64,000 nucleotides of DNA from contig NZ_LT607750.1 of assembly GCF_900090235.1 (NCBI RefSeq), forward strand, positions 3,959,001 through 4,023,000. The letters run 5' to 3'. The notes under the pieces are model-generated. The model saw only the letters and a program-made list of their open reading frames with translations. It was not told where the DNA came from and made no database searches. Of the stretch, positions 35,020-44,028 are shown in pieces; the first letter of the stretch is position 1; each line of letters starts with the position of its first letter. The DNA is from Micromonospora echinaurantiaca. Lineage in GTDB: Bacteria > Actinomycetota > Actinomycetes > Mycobacteriales > Micromonosporaceae. Both the position numbers and the translations under genes were made by a program.

Positions 35020-36825
35020 TCAGGTGGGGTCGGCCACCGGGGCGGCGGGGCCGGCGGTGCCGGTGTGCGGGGCGGCCTGCGGCTTCGGCTTGGCGTCGAT
35101 GCCGGCCTCGGTGCGCTGCTGGGCGGTGATCGGGGTCGGCGCGCCGGTCAGCGGGTCGAAGCCGCCCCGGGTCTTCGGGAACGCGATCACCTCGCGGATC
35201 GAGTCCGCGCCGGCGAGCAGCATGCAGACCCGGTCCCAGCCGAACGCGATGCCGCCGTGCGGCGGCGGGCCGTACTTGAACGCCTCCAGCAGGAAGCCGA
35301 ACTTGTCCTGCGCCTCCTCGGGCGTGATGCCGAGCAGGTCGAAGACCCGGCGCTGCACGTCGCCGCGGTGGATACGGATCGAGCCGCCGCCGATCTCGTT
35401 GCCGTTGCAGACGATGTCGTACGCATACGCCAGCGCCCGGTCCGGCGCCTCCTCGAACCGGTCCACCCAGTCGGCGTTCGGCGAGGTGAACGGGTGGTGC
35501 ACGGCCGTCCAGCCGCCCTCGTCGGTGCGCTCGAACATCGGCGCGTCGACCACCCAGCAGAACGCCCAGGCGCTCTCGTCGACCAGCCCGGCCCGCTTGG
35601 CGATCTCGATCCGAGCCGCGCCGAGCAGTTCCTGCGCCTCCCGGGTGTTGGCGCTGGCGGCGAAGAAGATGGCGTCGCCCGGCTTGGCGCCGACCGCGTC
35701 GGCCAGCCCGGCCAGGTGCGCCTCGGAGAGGTTCTTGGCCACCGGGCCACGGGCCTCGCCGGTCTCCGCGTCGAGCACCACGTACGCCAGGCCGCGCGCG
35801 CCGCGCGCCTTGGCCCAGTCCTGCCAGCCGTCCAGCTCCTTGCGGCTCTGCGCCGCGCCGCCCGGCATGACGACCGCGCCGACGTAGCCGCCCGCGTCGA
35901 TCGCGCCGGCGAACACCCGGAACTCGGTGCCGCGCAGGTAGTCGGTCAGCTCGGTCAGCTCGACGCCGTAGCGCAGGTCCGGCTTGTCCGAGCCGTACCG
36001 GGCCATCGCGTCGTGCCAGGTGATCCGCGGGATCGGCCGGGAGATCTCGTGCCCGGCCAGGTCGGACCAGAGCGCCGCGACGATCGCCTCGCCGAGGTCG
36101 ATCACGTCGTCCTCGGTGACGAAGGACATCTCGATGTCGAGCTGGGTGAACTCCGGCTGCCGGTCGGCGCGGAAGTCCTCGTCCCGGTAGCAGCGGGCGA
36201 TCTGGTAGTACCGCTCCATGCCGCCGACCATCAGCAGCTGCTTGAACAGCTGCGGGGACTGCGGCAGCGCGTACCAGCTGCCGGGCTGCAGGCGCACCGG
36301 CACCAGGAAGTCGCGGGCGCCCTCGGGGGTCGAGCGGGTCAGCGTCGGGGTCTCGATCTCCAGGAAGTCGCGCTCGTGCAGCACCGCGCGGGCGAGCTGG
36401 TTGGCCCGCGAGCGCAGCCGCATGGCCTTCGCCGGCCCGCTGCGGCGCAGGTCCAGGTAGCGGTAGCGGAGCCGGACGTCGTCACCGGCCTCGACCTGGT
36501 CGTCCACCGGCAGCGGCAGCGGCGCGGCCTCGGAGAGCACCTCCAGCTCGGCGGCGGTCACCTCGACCTCGCCGGTGGGCAGGTCGGGGTTCTCGTTGCC
36601 CTCGGGGCGGCGGGTCACCTCGCCGGTCACCCGGACGCAGAACTCGTTGCGCAGCGCGTGCGCGTCCTCCTCGCGGAACACCACCTGGACCACGCCGGAG
36701 CCGTCGCGCAGGTCGACGAAGATCACGCCGCCGTGGTCGCGCCGGCGGGCCACCCACCCGGCGAGCGTCACCGTGGTGCCGGCGTCCGTCGCGCGCAGGC
36801 TGCCGGCGTCATGGGTACGGATCAC
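35020..36825 (-). CDS. aspS: Aspartyl-tRNA synthetase
   Basis: 601 residues from the GTG at 36825, with AGGAG upstream; the frame continues far upstream but without homology. Anticodon-binding OB fold at residues 1-110 ([26 protein letters not shown]). Class II catalytic core with motif 2 [19 protein letters not shown] and motif 3 [13 protein letters not shown]. The bacterial GAD insertion lies between. The bacterial type often also charges tRNA-Asn; discrimination cannot be decided by eye. The C-terminal 40 residues are a low-complexity extension. Confidence 0.96.
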   Translation of the reverse strand: MIRTHDAGSLRATDAGTTVTLAGWVARRRDHGGVIFVDLRDGSGVVQVVFREEDAHALRNEFCVRVTGEVTRRPEGNENPDLPTGEVEVTAAELEVLSEAAPLPLPVDDQVEAGDDVRLRYRYLDLRRSGPAKAMRLRSRANQLARAVLHERDFLEIETPTLTRSTPEGARDFLVPVRLQPGSWYALPQSPQLFKQLLMVGGMERYYQIARCYRDEDFRADRQPEFTQLDIEMSFVTEDDVIDLGEAIVAALWSDLAGHEISRPIPRITWHDAMARYGSDKPDLRYGVELTELTDYLRGTEFRVFAGAIDAGGYVGAVVMPGGAAQSRKELDGWQDWAKARGARGLAYVVLDAETGEARGPVAKNLSEAHLAGLADAVGAKPGDAIFFAASANTREAQELLGAARIEIAKRAGLVDESAWAFCWVVDAPMFERTDEGGWTAVHHPFTSPNADWVDRFEEAPDRALAYAYDIVCNGNEIGGGSIRIHRGDVQRRVFDLLGITPEEAQDKFGFLLEAFKYGPPPHGGIAFGWDRVCMLLAGADSIREVIAFPKTRGGFDPLTGAPTPITAQQRTEAGIDAKPKPQAAPHTGTAGPAAPVADPT

Positions 36826-36939
36826 GACTTGCGTCTCCTCATCTGCGGTACACGTCTGCTCCCCGCATTCTGTCAGGGTCCTCCGGTGCCGGCTGGCACC
36901 GGGCGCTCCTACCCTGCGTGACCCGGCCCGGACACGCGG

Positions 36940-36969
36940 GCGGGCCGCCGGGTTCACCCGGCGGCCCGC
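36940..36969 (-). terminator. Terminator hairpin of the secreted protease gene
   Basis: Fourteen-base perfect arms (36940-36953 and 36956-36969) with a two-base nominal loop, 15 bases past the protease stop. Confidence 0.75.
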
Positions 36970-36983
36970 TGGCGTGCGTTCGG

Positions 36984-38033
36984 TCAGAAGATGCTGACGC
37001 CGTAGCGGCTCAGCGCCTCGGTGACCGGCTGGAAGTAGGTGGTGCCACCGGTGGTGCAGTTGCCGCTGCCGCCGGAGGTCAGGCCCAGGGCGGTGCTGCC
37101 GGCGAAGAGCGGGCCGCCGCTGTCGCCCGGCTGGGCGCAGACGGTGGTGCGGATCAGCCCGGAGACCGAACCCTCGGCGTAGTTCACCGTGGCGTTGAGC
37201 GCGGTCACCCGGCCGCTGCGCAGGCCGGTGGTGCTGCCGGAGCGCTGCACCGACTGGTTGACGTACGCGTTGCCGGCCGCGGTGATGTCGCGGTAGCTGC
37301 CGTTGTAGAGGTAGACGTTGCCGGCCGCGTTGGCGGAGTTGTTGTGCCGCACGATGCCGTAGTCGTTGCCCGGGAAGCTGCTGCCGGTCCGGGTGCCCAG
37401 CAGGTTGGTCTGGCTGGAGTTGCTGTACCAGCTGGAGGAGATGTTGGTGCAGTGCCCGGCGGTCAGGAAGTAGTAGGTGCTGCCGCTGCGCACGTTGAAG
37501 CCGAGCGAGCAGCGCCCGCCGCCGCCGGCGTAGATGGCGTGGCCGCCGGAGATCCGGGTGCTCAGCACACCGGGCTCGGCCTCGATCCGCACCGCGCCGT
37601 TGGTCCGCGCGGCGGCCGCCTTGACCCGGTCCAGCTTGGCGCCGGTGATCGTGCTGTCGACGGAGACCACCACCTGGTTGGTCGCCGGGTCGGTCCACCA
37701 GGCGGTGCCCGGGATCTTGGCGCCGTTCTCCAGCTCGGCGGTGGCCCGGGCCAGCTCGGCGGCGCCGCGGGTGACCAGCTTCGGGGTGGCGCCGGCCGCC
37801 CGGACCTCGCGGGCGGCGGCCGCGTCGGTCACGGTGACGACCATCTTGCCGCTGGCGTCGGCGTACGTGCCGGCGGACCGGTCGCCGAGTCGCTCAGCCA
37901 GGCCGGCCGCGGCATCGGGGGTGGCAGCCGCGGGTGCCGCCTGGGCGGGGGCGCCGAGCAGCGAGCCGGCGACCAGGGCTCCGGCCGCGGCCACGGTGAC
38001 GGCGCGACGGAGAGATGACCTCGTGGGTCGCAT
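36984..38033 (-). CDS. Secreted streptogrisin/alpha-lytic-type serine protease (S1E)
   Basis: 349 residues from the ATG at 38033, with GGGAGG upstream. Signal peptide [27 protein letters not shown] propeptide of about 140 residues follows, ending near [15 protein letters not shown]. The mature chymotrypsin-fold domain has all three catalytic residues: His in FLTAGHC, Asp in GNDYGIV, Ser in QPGDSGGPL. Three Cys pairs fit the family. It is an extracellular protease whose prodomain acts as folding chaperone. Divergent from the SGNH esterase gene. Confidence 0.93.
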   Translation of the reverse strand: MRPTRSSLRRAVTVAAAGALVAGSLLGAPAQAAPAAATPDAAAGLAERLGDRSAGTYADASGKMVVTVTDAAAAREVRAAGATPKLVTRGAAELARATAELENGAKIPGTAWWTDPATNQVVVSVDSTITGAKLDRVKAAAARTNGAVRIEAEPGVLSTRISGGHAIYAGGGGRCSLGFNVRSGSTYYFLTAGHCTNISSSWYSNSSQTNLLGTRTGSSFPGNDYGIVRHNNSANAAGNVYLYNGSYRDITAAGNAYVNQSVQRSGSTTGLRSGRVTALNATVNYAEGSVSGLIRTTVCAQPGDSGGPLFAGSTALGLTSGGSGNCTTGGTTYFQPVTEALSRYGVSIF

Positions 38034-38284
38034 GGAACAACCTCCCGGAAGGGGGTGACAGGGCCGCGCCGGGGGTGACGGGCCCGAGGGCGATGCCGGC
38101 CGAGCTGGGGACAACCGGCCGAGCTGAGTGAAGTATTCACATGTTTAAGATCCTCGGCAAGACCTAGTTTGCCCGTATTGACCCGACGCCCCGATGTAAC
38201 ACCGGCGCAACATTGTGGACAGAGAGCGTCATCTATACGATCTGGCCACCGCGTAGTTCTGGCACCCGCGATCCGGAGGCCGCC
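38034..38284. promoter_or_regulatory. Divergent promoter region of secreted protease and SGNH esterase
   Basis: 251 bases with an AT-rich core at about 38128-38180. Toward the esterase, TTGTGG (near 38213) and TACGAT (near 38236) are spaced 17 bases. Toward the protease, TTGCCG and AATACT on the minus strand are also spaced 17. Each gene has a strong GGAGG-type ribosome binding site. Two divergent secreted hydrolases may share control. Confidence 0.45.
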
Positions 38285-39124
38285 ATGTCCCTCGCCCGCC
38301 GCGCGCTGGCCGCCCTCGCCAGCGTCACCGCCACCGTCACCCTGCTCGCCGCCGCCCCCTCCCCCGCCCAGGCCGCCCCCGGCCCACCGCCGAGCTCGAT
38401 GGCGAGTCTCGGCGACTCCATCACCCGCGGCTTCAACGCCTGCGGCTGGTACGTCGACTGCACCGCGCGGTCGTTCAGCACCGGCGACTACGCCACCGTC
38501 AACAGCCACTATCTGCGGATCCGGACGGTCAACCCGGCGATCGGCGGCCGCAACCACAACGACGCCCGGTCCGGGGCGAAGTCGGCCGACATGTACGGGC
38601 AGGCCGGCACCGCGGTCAGCCAGGGCGTCGGCTACGTCACCATGCTGATCGGCGCGAACGACGCCTGCACCAGTTCGGAGTCGAGCATGACCCCGGTGAG
38701 CACCTTCCGGGCGAACATCGACTCCGCGCTCAACCGGCTCAAGGCCGGCCTGCCCACCGCCCGGGTGCTGGTGATCAGCATCCCCGACATCCACCGGCTC
38801 TGGTCCGTCGGCCGCACCAGTGGCAGCGCCCGCACCGCCTGGTCGCTCTTCGGCATTTGCCAGTCCATGTTGGCCAACCCGACCTCCACCGCCCAGGCCG
38901 ACGTGGACCGGCGGGCCCGGGTCCGGCAGCGGGTGGTCGACTACAACACCCAACTGGCCCAGGCCTGCGCCGCGTACGGCGCGAACTGCCTGTTCGACGG
39001 CAACGCGGTGTTCGGCTACCCGTTCACCCTCGGCCAGCTCTCCGGCTGGGACTACTTCCACCCGAACACCAGCGGCCAGCAGGTGCTGGCGAGCGTCTCG
39101 TACGCCGCCGGCTTCCGCTGGTAG
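38285..39124 (+). CDS. Secreted SGNH/GDSL-family esterase or lipase
   Basis: 279 residues from the ATG at 38285, with GGAGG upstream. Signal peptide AALASVTATVTLLAAAPSPAQA. Block I is ASLGDSITRGFNACG with the nucleophile Ser; block III is MLIGANDAC; block V is WDYFHPNTSG with catalytic Asp and His. Six Cys in the mature part suggest disulfides, as in actinomycete secreted SGNH lipases. It hydrolyses lipid or polymer esters outside the cell; substrate unknown. Confidence 0.9.
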   Translation: MSLARRALAALASVTATVTLLAAAPSPAQAAPGPPPSSMASLGDSITRGFNACGWYVDCTARSFSTGDYATVNSHYLRIRTVNPAIGGRNHNDARSGAKSADMYGQAGTAVSQGVGYVTMLIGANDACTSSESSMTPVSTFRANIDSALNRLKAGLPTARVLVISIPDIHRLWSVGRTSGSARTAWSLFGICQSMLANPTSTAQADVDRRARVRQRVVDYNTQLAQACAAYGANCLFDGNAVFGYPFTLGQLSGWDYFHPNTSGQQVLASVSYAAGFRW

Positions 39125-39305
39125 CGACGGCCCCGGCGCGCGGGCGGCCGTCCCGTCCGCGCGCCCACCGTCCACCCGCCTTCCCGTGCGTGCGAGTCGC
39201 TGGCCGCGCCGCCACACCAGCGGAGCCGGTTGCCGCGCCGACCTGTCGGACCGACCTTTCGGACCGGCCATCCCGGACCGGCCTGTCGGGCCGGTGGCGG
39301 GGCGG
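39125..39305. other. Convergent gap with short imperfect direct repeats
   Basis: 181 bases between converging genes. CGGACCG-type words recur four times between about 39246 and 39296 and can pair with one another, so the stretch may fold as a terminator. Nothing coding is seen. Confidence 0.35.
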
Positions 39306-39782
39306 TCAGTCGGCCCGGCGGCGCGCTCCCGGGCCGGGCCGGGGCACCACGTCGCGCGCCGCGGTCACCGGGTGCCCCCGCTCGCAGCGCAGCTCGACGC
39401 GCACCTCGCCGCCGCAGTCGCGGTGCCCGACGCTCAACGGCGAGCCGTCCGGGTCGGCCAGGTAGCGGTCCCCCCAGCCGAGCACCGCCACCAGCACCGG
39501 CCAGAGGTCGAGCCCCTTCTCGGTCAACCGGTACTCGTGCCGTTCCCGGCTGCCCGGCTCCCGGTACGGCTGCCTGCGCAGCACCCCCTCCTCGACCAGG
39601 GTGGCCAGCCGGTTGGTGAGCACCTGGCGGGGGATCCCGGTGCGGATCCGCATGTCGTCGAAGCGGCGTACGCCGTTGAACACCTCGCGGAGCACCACCA
39701 GGGTCCACTTCTCGCCGAGCACCGCCATCGCCCGGGCGATGGTGCAGTTCTCCACCGACCAGTCCAGCGCGGGGGGTCTCAT
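39306..39782 (-). CDS. HxlR-family winged-helix regulator
   Basis: 158 residues from the ATG at 39782. The core CTIARAMAVLGEKWTLVVLREVFNGVRRFDDM is the HxlR signature, beginning with the redox- or aldehyde-sensitive Cys 13 of the family. The C-terminal 50 residues are an extension with two more Cys (DCGG, RCERG), which might form a small metal or redox site. Divergent from the thioesterase gene, its probable target. The GGAGG upstream is very close to the ATG. Confidence 0.88.
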   Translation of the reverse strand: MRPPALDWSVENCTIARAMAVLGEKWTLVVLREVFNGVRRFDDMRIRTGIPRQVLTNRLATLVEEGVLRRQPYREPGSRERHEYRLTEKGLDLWPVLVAVLGWGDRYLADPDGSPLSVGHRDCGGEVRVELRCERGHPVTAARDVVPRPGPGARRRAD

Positions 39783-39796
39783 GCCCTCCAGGCTAG

Positions 39797-39811
39797 GTCT
39801 GATTGACAGAC
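39797..39811. promoter_or_regulatory. Candidate HxlR operator
   Basis: GTCTG-ATTGA-CAGAC is a short perfect inverted repeat in the 56-base gap between the divergent HxlR and thioesterase starts. Confidence 0.4.
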
Positions 39812-39838
39812 TCAGCAACGGGCTGCCAGGCTGAGTCC

Positions 39839-40351
39839 ATGACACAGACGCAGGCGCGCAGCCGTACCTTCTCCTGGTCCGACCCGGGCCTCAACGCCGC
39901 GCTCGTCGGCCGGCGCAGCGGCCTGGAACTGCTCCGCGCGATGATCGCCGGTGAGCTGGCCGCGCCGCCGGTGATGCACCTGATCGACATGACCCGGATG
40001 GAGGCCGACGAGGGCCGGGTCGCGGTCGAGCTGGTGCCGCAGGAGTTCCACTACAACCCGCTCGGCACCGTGCACGGCGGGGTCATCTCCACCCTGCTGG
40101 ACACCGCGGCGGCCTGCGCCGTGCACACCACGCTGCCGGCCGGCGTCGGCTACACCTCGCTGGACCTGAACGTGAAGTTCCTGCGTCCGGTCACCGTGGA
40201 CTCCGGCGTCCTGCGCTGCGAGGGCACCGTCCTGCAGCGCGGCCGCCGCACCGCGCTGGCCGAGGCGAAGCTGGTCGACGCCCGGTCCCGGCTGGTCGCC
40301 CACGCCACCTCGAGCTGCCTCCTGCTTCCCCTCGACTCCCCCACGCCCTGA
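39839..40351 (+). CDS. Hotdog-fold thioesterase (PaaI family)
   Basis: 170 residues from the ATG at 39839. The hotdog core is NPLGTVHGGVISTLLDTAAACAV; the HGG segment and the Asp six to eight residues on form the PaaI active site. YTSLDLNVKFLRPVTVDSGVLRCEG completes the fold. It would hydrolyse an acyl-CoA thioester. Divergent HxlR control suggests induction by an aromatic or reactive compound, by analogy only. Confidence 0.87.
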   Translation: MTQTQARSRTFSWSDPGLNAALVGRRSGLELLRAMIAGELAAPPVMHLIDMTRMEADEGRVAVELVPQEFHYNPLGTVHGGVISTLLDTAAACAVHTTLPAGVGYTSLDLNVKFLRPVTVDSGVLRCEGTVLQRGRRTALAEAKLVDARSRLVAHATSSCLLLPLDSPTP

Positions 40352-40362
40352 CCGCCCACCCT

Positions 40363-40433
40363 GCGATCTTGCGGTCGCCACCCTGCCACGCGCGGCATGC
40401 GACCTCGGCCGGGGCGCCCACGAGCAAGATCGC
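40363..40433. terminator. Nested hairpin downstream of the thioesterase gene
   Basis: Outer arms GCGATCTTGC (40363-40372) and GCAAGATCGC (40424-40433) are exact; inner arms GGTCGC (40373-40378) and GCGACC (40399-40404) also pair. It starts 12 bases after the stop. Confidence 0.6.
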
Positions 40434-40441
40434 CGGAGAGC

Positions 40442-40493
40442 CGCTCCGGGCGCGGTCGTCGTAGTGAGAGCCAGCGACGATCGCGCCCGGAGC
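40442..40493. repeat. Second long inverted repeat in the thioesterase/desaturase gap
   Basis: Nineteen-base arms at 40443-40461 and 40475-40493 (GCTCCGGGCGCG... / ...CGCGCCCGGAGC) pair with one mismatch and a 13-base loop. Either a second terminator or a REP-like element. Confidence 0.6.
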
Positions 40494-40508
40494 GCCAGGG
40501 AGTGGGCT

Positions 40509-40622
40509 GGGCAAGGCGAGCGGCAGCACCCGGGGGTTGGGCAAGGCGAGCGGCAGCGCCCGGGGTGGCGGGGCGAGCGGCAGCGCCCGGAGCGCCGGGG
40601 CGAGCGGGAGCGCCCGGGGTGG
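40509..40622. repeat. Degenerate 27-30 bp tandem repeat, about four copies
   Basis: Units starting near 40509, 40539, 40570 and 40597 share GGCGAGCGGCAGCGCCCGG. Non-coding, in the convergent gap beside two hairpins. The overlapping plus-strand frame is low-complexity and not credible as a gene. Confidence 0.65.
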
Positions 40623-40632
40623 GGCGGGGCGG

Positions 40633-41568
40633 TCAGCCGGCGGCGGTCAGTCGGGCCCGGCGGGCGTCGCGCTTGTCCTCGAACCGGGCGGCGGCGCGCT
40701 CCAGGTCGTCGAGCTGGCGGGCCAGCTGGTCGCGGGCGGCCTCACCGTCGCCGTCCAGGCCGGTGACGTTCCAGACGTCCCACTGCCGCAGCACCGGCAT
40801 CAGCACCTCGTCCCGGTGCTGGCGCAGGTCGTAGATGCCGGCGAGCGCGATCGCCACCGACTTGCGGGCGAAGCCCTCGATCCCGTTGCCGGGCATCTGG
40901 AAGTCGGCCACCACATCCGCCACCGCCCGCATCGCCTGGCTGGGCGCCAGCTCGAAGGCGGCGGCGAGCAAGTTGCGGTAGAAGACCATGTGCAGGTTCT
41001 CGTCCGCGGCGACCCGGGCCAGCAGCGCCTCGCACACCGGGTCGCCGGTGGCCCGGCCGGTGTTGCGGTGCGAGATCCGGGTGGCCAGCTCCTGGAACGA
41101 CACGTACGCCAGCGAGTGCAGCACCTCGTCGTCGTGCGCGTTGACGTAGCCCGCCGACATGTGCACCATCCGGGCCCGCTCCAGGGCGACCGGGTCGACC
41201 GCCCGGGTCACCGTCAGGTAGTCCCGGATCGCCGTGCCGTGCCGCCCCTCCTCGGCCGTCCACCGGTGCACCCAGGTGCCCCAGGCGCCGTCCCGGCCGA
41301 ACAGGGTGGCGATCTCGTGGTGGTACGAGGGCAGGTTGTCCTCGGTGAGCAGGTTGACCACCAGCGCGGTGCGGGCCACCTCGGGAAGGGTCGAGTCGGC
41401 GTCCGACCACGGCTGGCCGCCCAGCGGGCCGTCGAAGGTGCGTCCCTCGCTCCACGGCACGTACTCGTGCGGGAACCACTCCTTCGCCAGCGAGAGGTGC
41501 CGGTCGAGGTTGCGCTCGACCACCGGCTCCAGCTCGACGAGCAGCGCGGTCTGGCTCAGTGCGGTCAC
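40633..41568 (-). CDS. Acyl-[acyl-carrier-protein] desaturase
   Basis: 311 residues from the GTG at 41568, with AGGGAG upstream. Ferritin-like di-iron fold: the first ligand Glu lies in LLTEDNLPSYH, EExxH in TAEEGRHG, and the second pair in AADENLHMVFYRN. Family as in mycobacterial DesA and plant stearoyl-ACP desaturase. It introduces a cis double bond into acyl-ACP and so controls membrane fluidity. A perfect palindrome overlaps its leader and points to tight repression. It is 89 bases downstream of hisS on the same strand, but likely has its own promoter. Confidence 0.92.
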   Translation of the reverse strand: MTALSQTALLVELEPVVERNLDRHLSLAKEWFPHEYVPWSEGRTFDGPLGGQPWSDADSTLPEVARTALVVNLLTEDNLPSYHHEIATLFGRDGAWGTWVHRWTAEEGRHGTAIRDYLTVTRAVDPVALERARMVHMSAGYVNAHDDEVLHSLAYVSFQELATRISHRNTGRATGDPVCEALLARVAADENLHMVFYRNLLAAAFELAPSQAMRAVADVVADFQMPGNGIEGFARKSVAIALAGIYDLRQHRDEVLMPVLRQWDVWNVTGLDGDGEAARDQLARQLDDLERAAARFEDKRDARRARLTAAG

Positions 41569-41578
41569 AAGGCTCTCC

Positions 41579-41607
41579 CTACGGTGGCGTAACTTACGCC
41601 ACCGTAG
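41579..41607. promoter_or_regulatory. Perfect palindromic operator of the desaturase gene
   Basis: Arms 41579-41592 (CTACGGTGGCGTAA) and 41594-41607 (TTACGCCACCGTAG) are exact reverse complements around one base. The site ends 11 bases before the start codon and abuts the ribosome binding site. The size and symmetry fit a TetR-family lipid-responsive repressor site; no such regulator gene is adjacent, so it must act from elsewhere. Confidence 0.75.
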
Positions 41608-41657
41608 GTCCGATCGTCCGTCCGCGCCAGTCCTGTCCCAGCCGGACCGCCGGCGAG

Positions 41658-42980
41658 TCAGCCCACCAGCGGCTTCAGGTCCACCTCCGGAGGCATCCAG
41701 ACACCGGCCTCGGCGGGCACCTGCGCACCGGAGCGGATGTCCTTCACCTCGTCCTGCTCGGCCCCGGGGAACCAGACGTACGGGATGCCGCGCCGCTCGG
41801 CGTAGCGGATCTGCTTGCCGAACTTCGCCGCGCTCGGCGACACCTCGGTGGGCACCCCCCGCGACCGCAGCGCCTCGGCCACCCGGTTGCTCGCCGCGCG
41901 CTGCTCCTCGCTGGCCACCGCCACCAGGACGCAGGTCGGCACGTCCCGCGAGACGGTCAGCGCCCCGGCGCCGAAGAGCAGGCCGAGCAGCCGGGTCACC
42001 CCGATCGAGATGCCCACCCCGGGGAACCGCACGGTGCCGGCGCTGGCCAGGTTGTCGTACCGGCCGCCGGAGCAGATCGAGCCGAACCGCTCGTAGCCGA
42101 CCAGCTGCGTCTCGTAGACCGTGCCGGTGTAGTAGTCCAGGCCGCGGGCGATCCGCAGGTCGGCCACGCAGAGCCCGGGAGCGTGCTCGGCGGCGGTCTC
42201 CACCACCCGGACGAGTTCCTCGATCCCCTCGTCGAGCAGCGGATCGGTCACCCCGAGGGCGCGCACCGCGTCGGCGAAGGAAGCGTCCGGCGCGGAGATC
42301 TCGGCCAGCGCCAGGGCGGCCTTCGCCTGCGCCTCGCTCGCCCCGGCGGTCTCGGCCAGCAGTTCGGCGACCTTCGCCGGGCCGATCTTGTCGAGCTTGT
42401 CGACCGCGCGCAGCGCCGCCTCCGGGTCGCTGATCCCCACCCCCCGGTAGAAGCCTTCGCAGATCTTGCGGTTGTTGACCTGGATGCGCACCGGCGGGAT
42501 CGGCAGCGAGCGCAGCGCATCGCCGACCACCAGCGGCATCTCCGCCTCGTGGTGCGGCGCGAGGGTGTCCCGGTCGACGATGTCGATGTCGGCCTGGAGG
42601 AACTCGCGGTAACGCCCCTCCTGCGGCCGCTCCCCTCGCCACACCTTCTGGATCTGGTAGCGGCGGAACGGGAACTGCAGCTTGCCGGCGTTCTCCAGCA
42701 CGTACCGGGCGAACGGCACGGTCAGGTCGAAGTGCAGGCCGAGCGAGTCGTCGCCGGCCGGGCCCTCGGCGTCGGCCTGCAACCGGCGGATCACGTAGAC
42801 CTCCTTGGAGGTCTCCCCCTTGCGCAGCAACTGGTCCAGCGGCTCCACCGCGCGGGTCTCCAGCGGGGCGAAGCCGTACAGCTCGAAGGTGCTGCGGATC
42901 CGGTCCAGCACGTACTGCTCGATCATCCGCTGCGGCGGCGACCACTCCGGGAAGCCGGAGATGGGCGTGGGCTTGCTCAT
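41658..42980 (-). CDS. hisS: Histidyl-tRNA synthetase
   Basis: 440 residues. Class II core with motif 2 RYQIQKVWRGERPQEGRYREFLQADIDI, the histidine-specific LDYYTGTVYE (histidine A) and CSGGRYDNL, and the C-terminal anticodon-binding domain from about residue 340. The N-terminus MSKPTPISGFPEWSPPQRMIEQ is the actinobacterial form. It sits between the desaturase and the MBL hydrolase on the same strand. Confidence 0.96.
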   Translation of the reverse strand: MSKPTPISGFPEWSPPQRMIEQYVLDRIRSTFELYGFAPLETRAVEPLDQLLRKGETSKEVYVIRRLQADAEGPAGDDSLGLHFDLTVPFARYVLENAGKLQFPFRRYQIQKVWRGERPQEGRYREFLQADIDIVDRDTLAPHHEAEMPLVVGDALRSLPIPPVRIQVNNRKICEGFYRGVGISDPEAALRAVDKLDKIGPAKVAELLAETAGASEAQAKAALALAEISAPDASFADAVRALGVTDPLLDEGIEELVRVVETAAEHAPGLCVADLRIARGLDYYTGTVYETQLVGYERFGSICSGGRYDNLASAGTVRFPGVGISIGVTRLLGLLFGAGALTVSRDVPTCVLVAVASEEQRAASNRVAEALRSRGVPTEVSPSAAKFGKQIRYAERRGIPYVWFPGAEQDEVKDIRSGAQVPAEAGVWMPPEVDLKPLVG

Positions 42981-43050
42981 GGCGTACTCCTTGGCGGTCC
43001 GCGCCGGGCGCGGTCAGGTCGTGGGGCCCGCGCACGGCGCGGGCGGGGGG

Positions 43051-43770
43051 TCACCAGCCTCGGCTGGGAGCGACCGGTCGCGCGCCGTCGGCGCCCGCCA
43101 CCTCGATGAGGTACGGGTTTGTCGCGCGCTCACGGCCGATGGTGGTCGCGGGGCCGTGGCCGGGCAGGACGACGGTGTCGTCGGCCAGCGGGAGGATCTT
43201 GCTCCGCAGGCTGGCGAGCATCGTCGGCAGGTCGCCACCCGGCAGGTCGGTGCGGCCGATGGAGCCGGCGAACAGCACGTCCCCGGAGAGGCAGACCTCG
43301 TCCGCCTCCCACGGCGAGCCGGCGCCCGGCAACCGGAACAGCACCGACCCGCCGGTATGGCCCGGGGCGTGGTCGACGGTGATCTTCAGCCCGGCGAGGT
43401 CGAGGGTGAGCCCGTCGGTCAGCTCGGCGACGTCCTCCGGCTCGGCGTAGGGCAGCCGCCCGCCGAACAGCGCGGTGAGGTCGGCGGAGAGCCCCTTGGC
43501 CGGGTCGGCGAGCATCTCCCGGTCGTCCGGGTGCACGTACGCGGTGATGCCGCGGGCGCCGCACACCGGCGCGACCGAGAAGGTGTGGTCCAGATGGCCG
43601 TGGGTGAGCAGCACGGCGGCCGGGTGCAGGCGGTGCTCGGCGAGCAGCGCGTCGAGCCGGTCGAGCACCCCGATCCCGGGGTCGACCACCACGCACTGTT
43701 CCCCGGGCGCGGCGGCGACCACGTAGCAGTTGGTGCCGAAGGCGTCCGCGGGAAAGCCGGCCACCAGCAC
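43051..43770 (-). CDS. MBL-fold metallo-hydrolase (glyoxalase II-like)
   Basis: 239 residues. Metal-binding LLTHGHLDHTFSV (HxHxDH) near residue 55, later His in HAPGHTGGSV, Asp in CLSGDVLF, and last His in LPGHGPAT. This is the short glyoxalase II-like/YcbL form that lies before hisS in many actinobacteria. It hydrolyses thioesters of the S-lactoylglutathione type or related compounds; since actinomycetes use mycothiol the natural substrate is uncertain. ATG or alternative start at 43770. Confidence 0.9.
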   Translation of the reverse strand: MLVAGFPADAFGTNCYVVAAAPGEQCVVVDPGIGVLDRLDALLAEHRLHPAAVLLTHGHLDHTFSVAPVCGARGITAYVHPDDREMLADPAKGLSADLTALFGGRLPYAEPEDVAELTDGLTLDLAGLKITVDHAPGHTGGSVLFRLPGAGSPWEADEVCLSGDVLFAGSIGRTDLPGGDLPTMLASLRSKILPLADDTVVLPGHGPATTIGRERATNPYLIEVAGADGARPVAPSRGW

Positions 43771-44028
43771 GGGCGATCCCCTTCCGTCGAGCTGTGCGTC
43801 CCTGTGAGCAGCCTAACCGGCGGCGCGAGTCGGTTCTGCGCATCCGCCCCGCCCGCCCCGTACGGCACAGTGACGCGCTCCGATAAGGGCAGCCCGGACC
43901 TCGTACACCACATTCCCAGCCGGTAGCCGTACACTCTGGCGGGCGTGTGGCGCGGCGCACGTGCCGCCCGACGGGGCGCGGGCCGTCCGTCCGCCGGTGA
44001 CGACCAGGGTAGAGGAAGGGGAGCGCGG

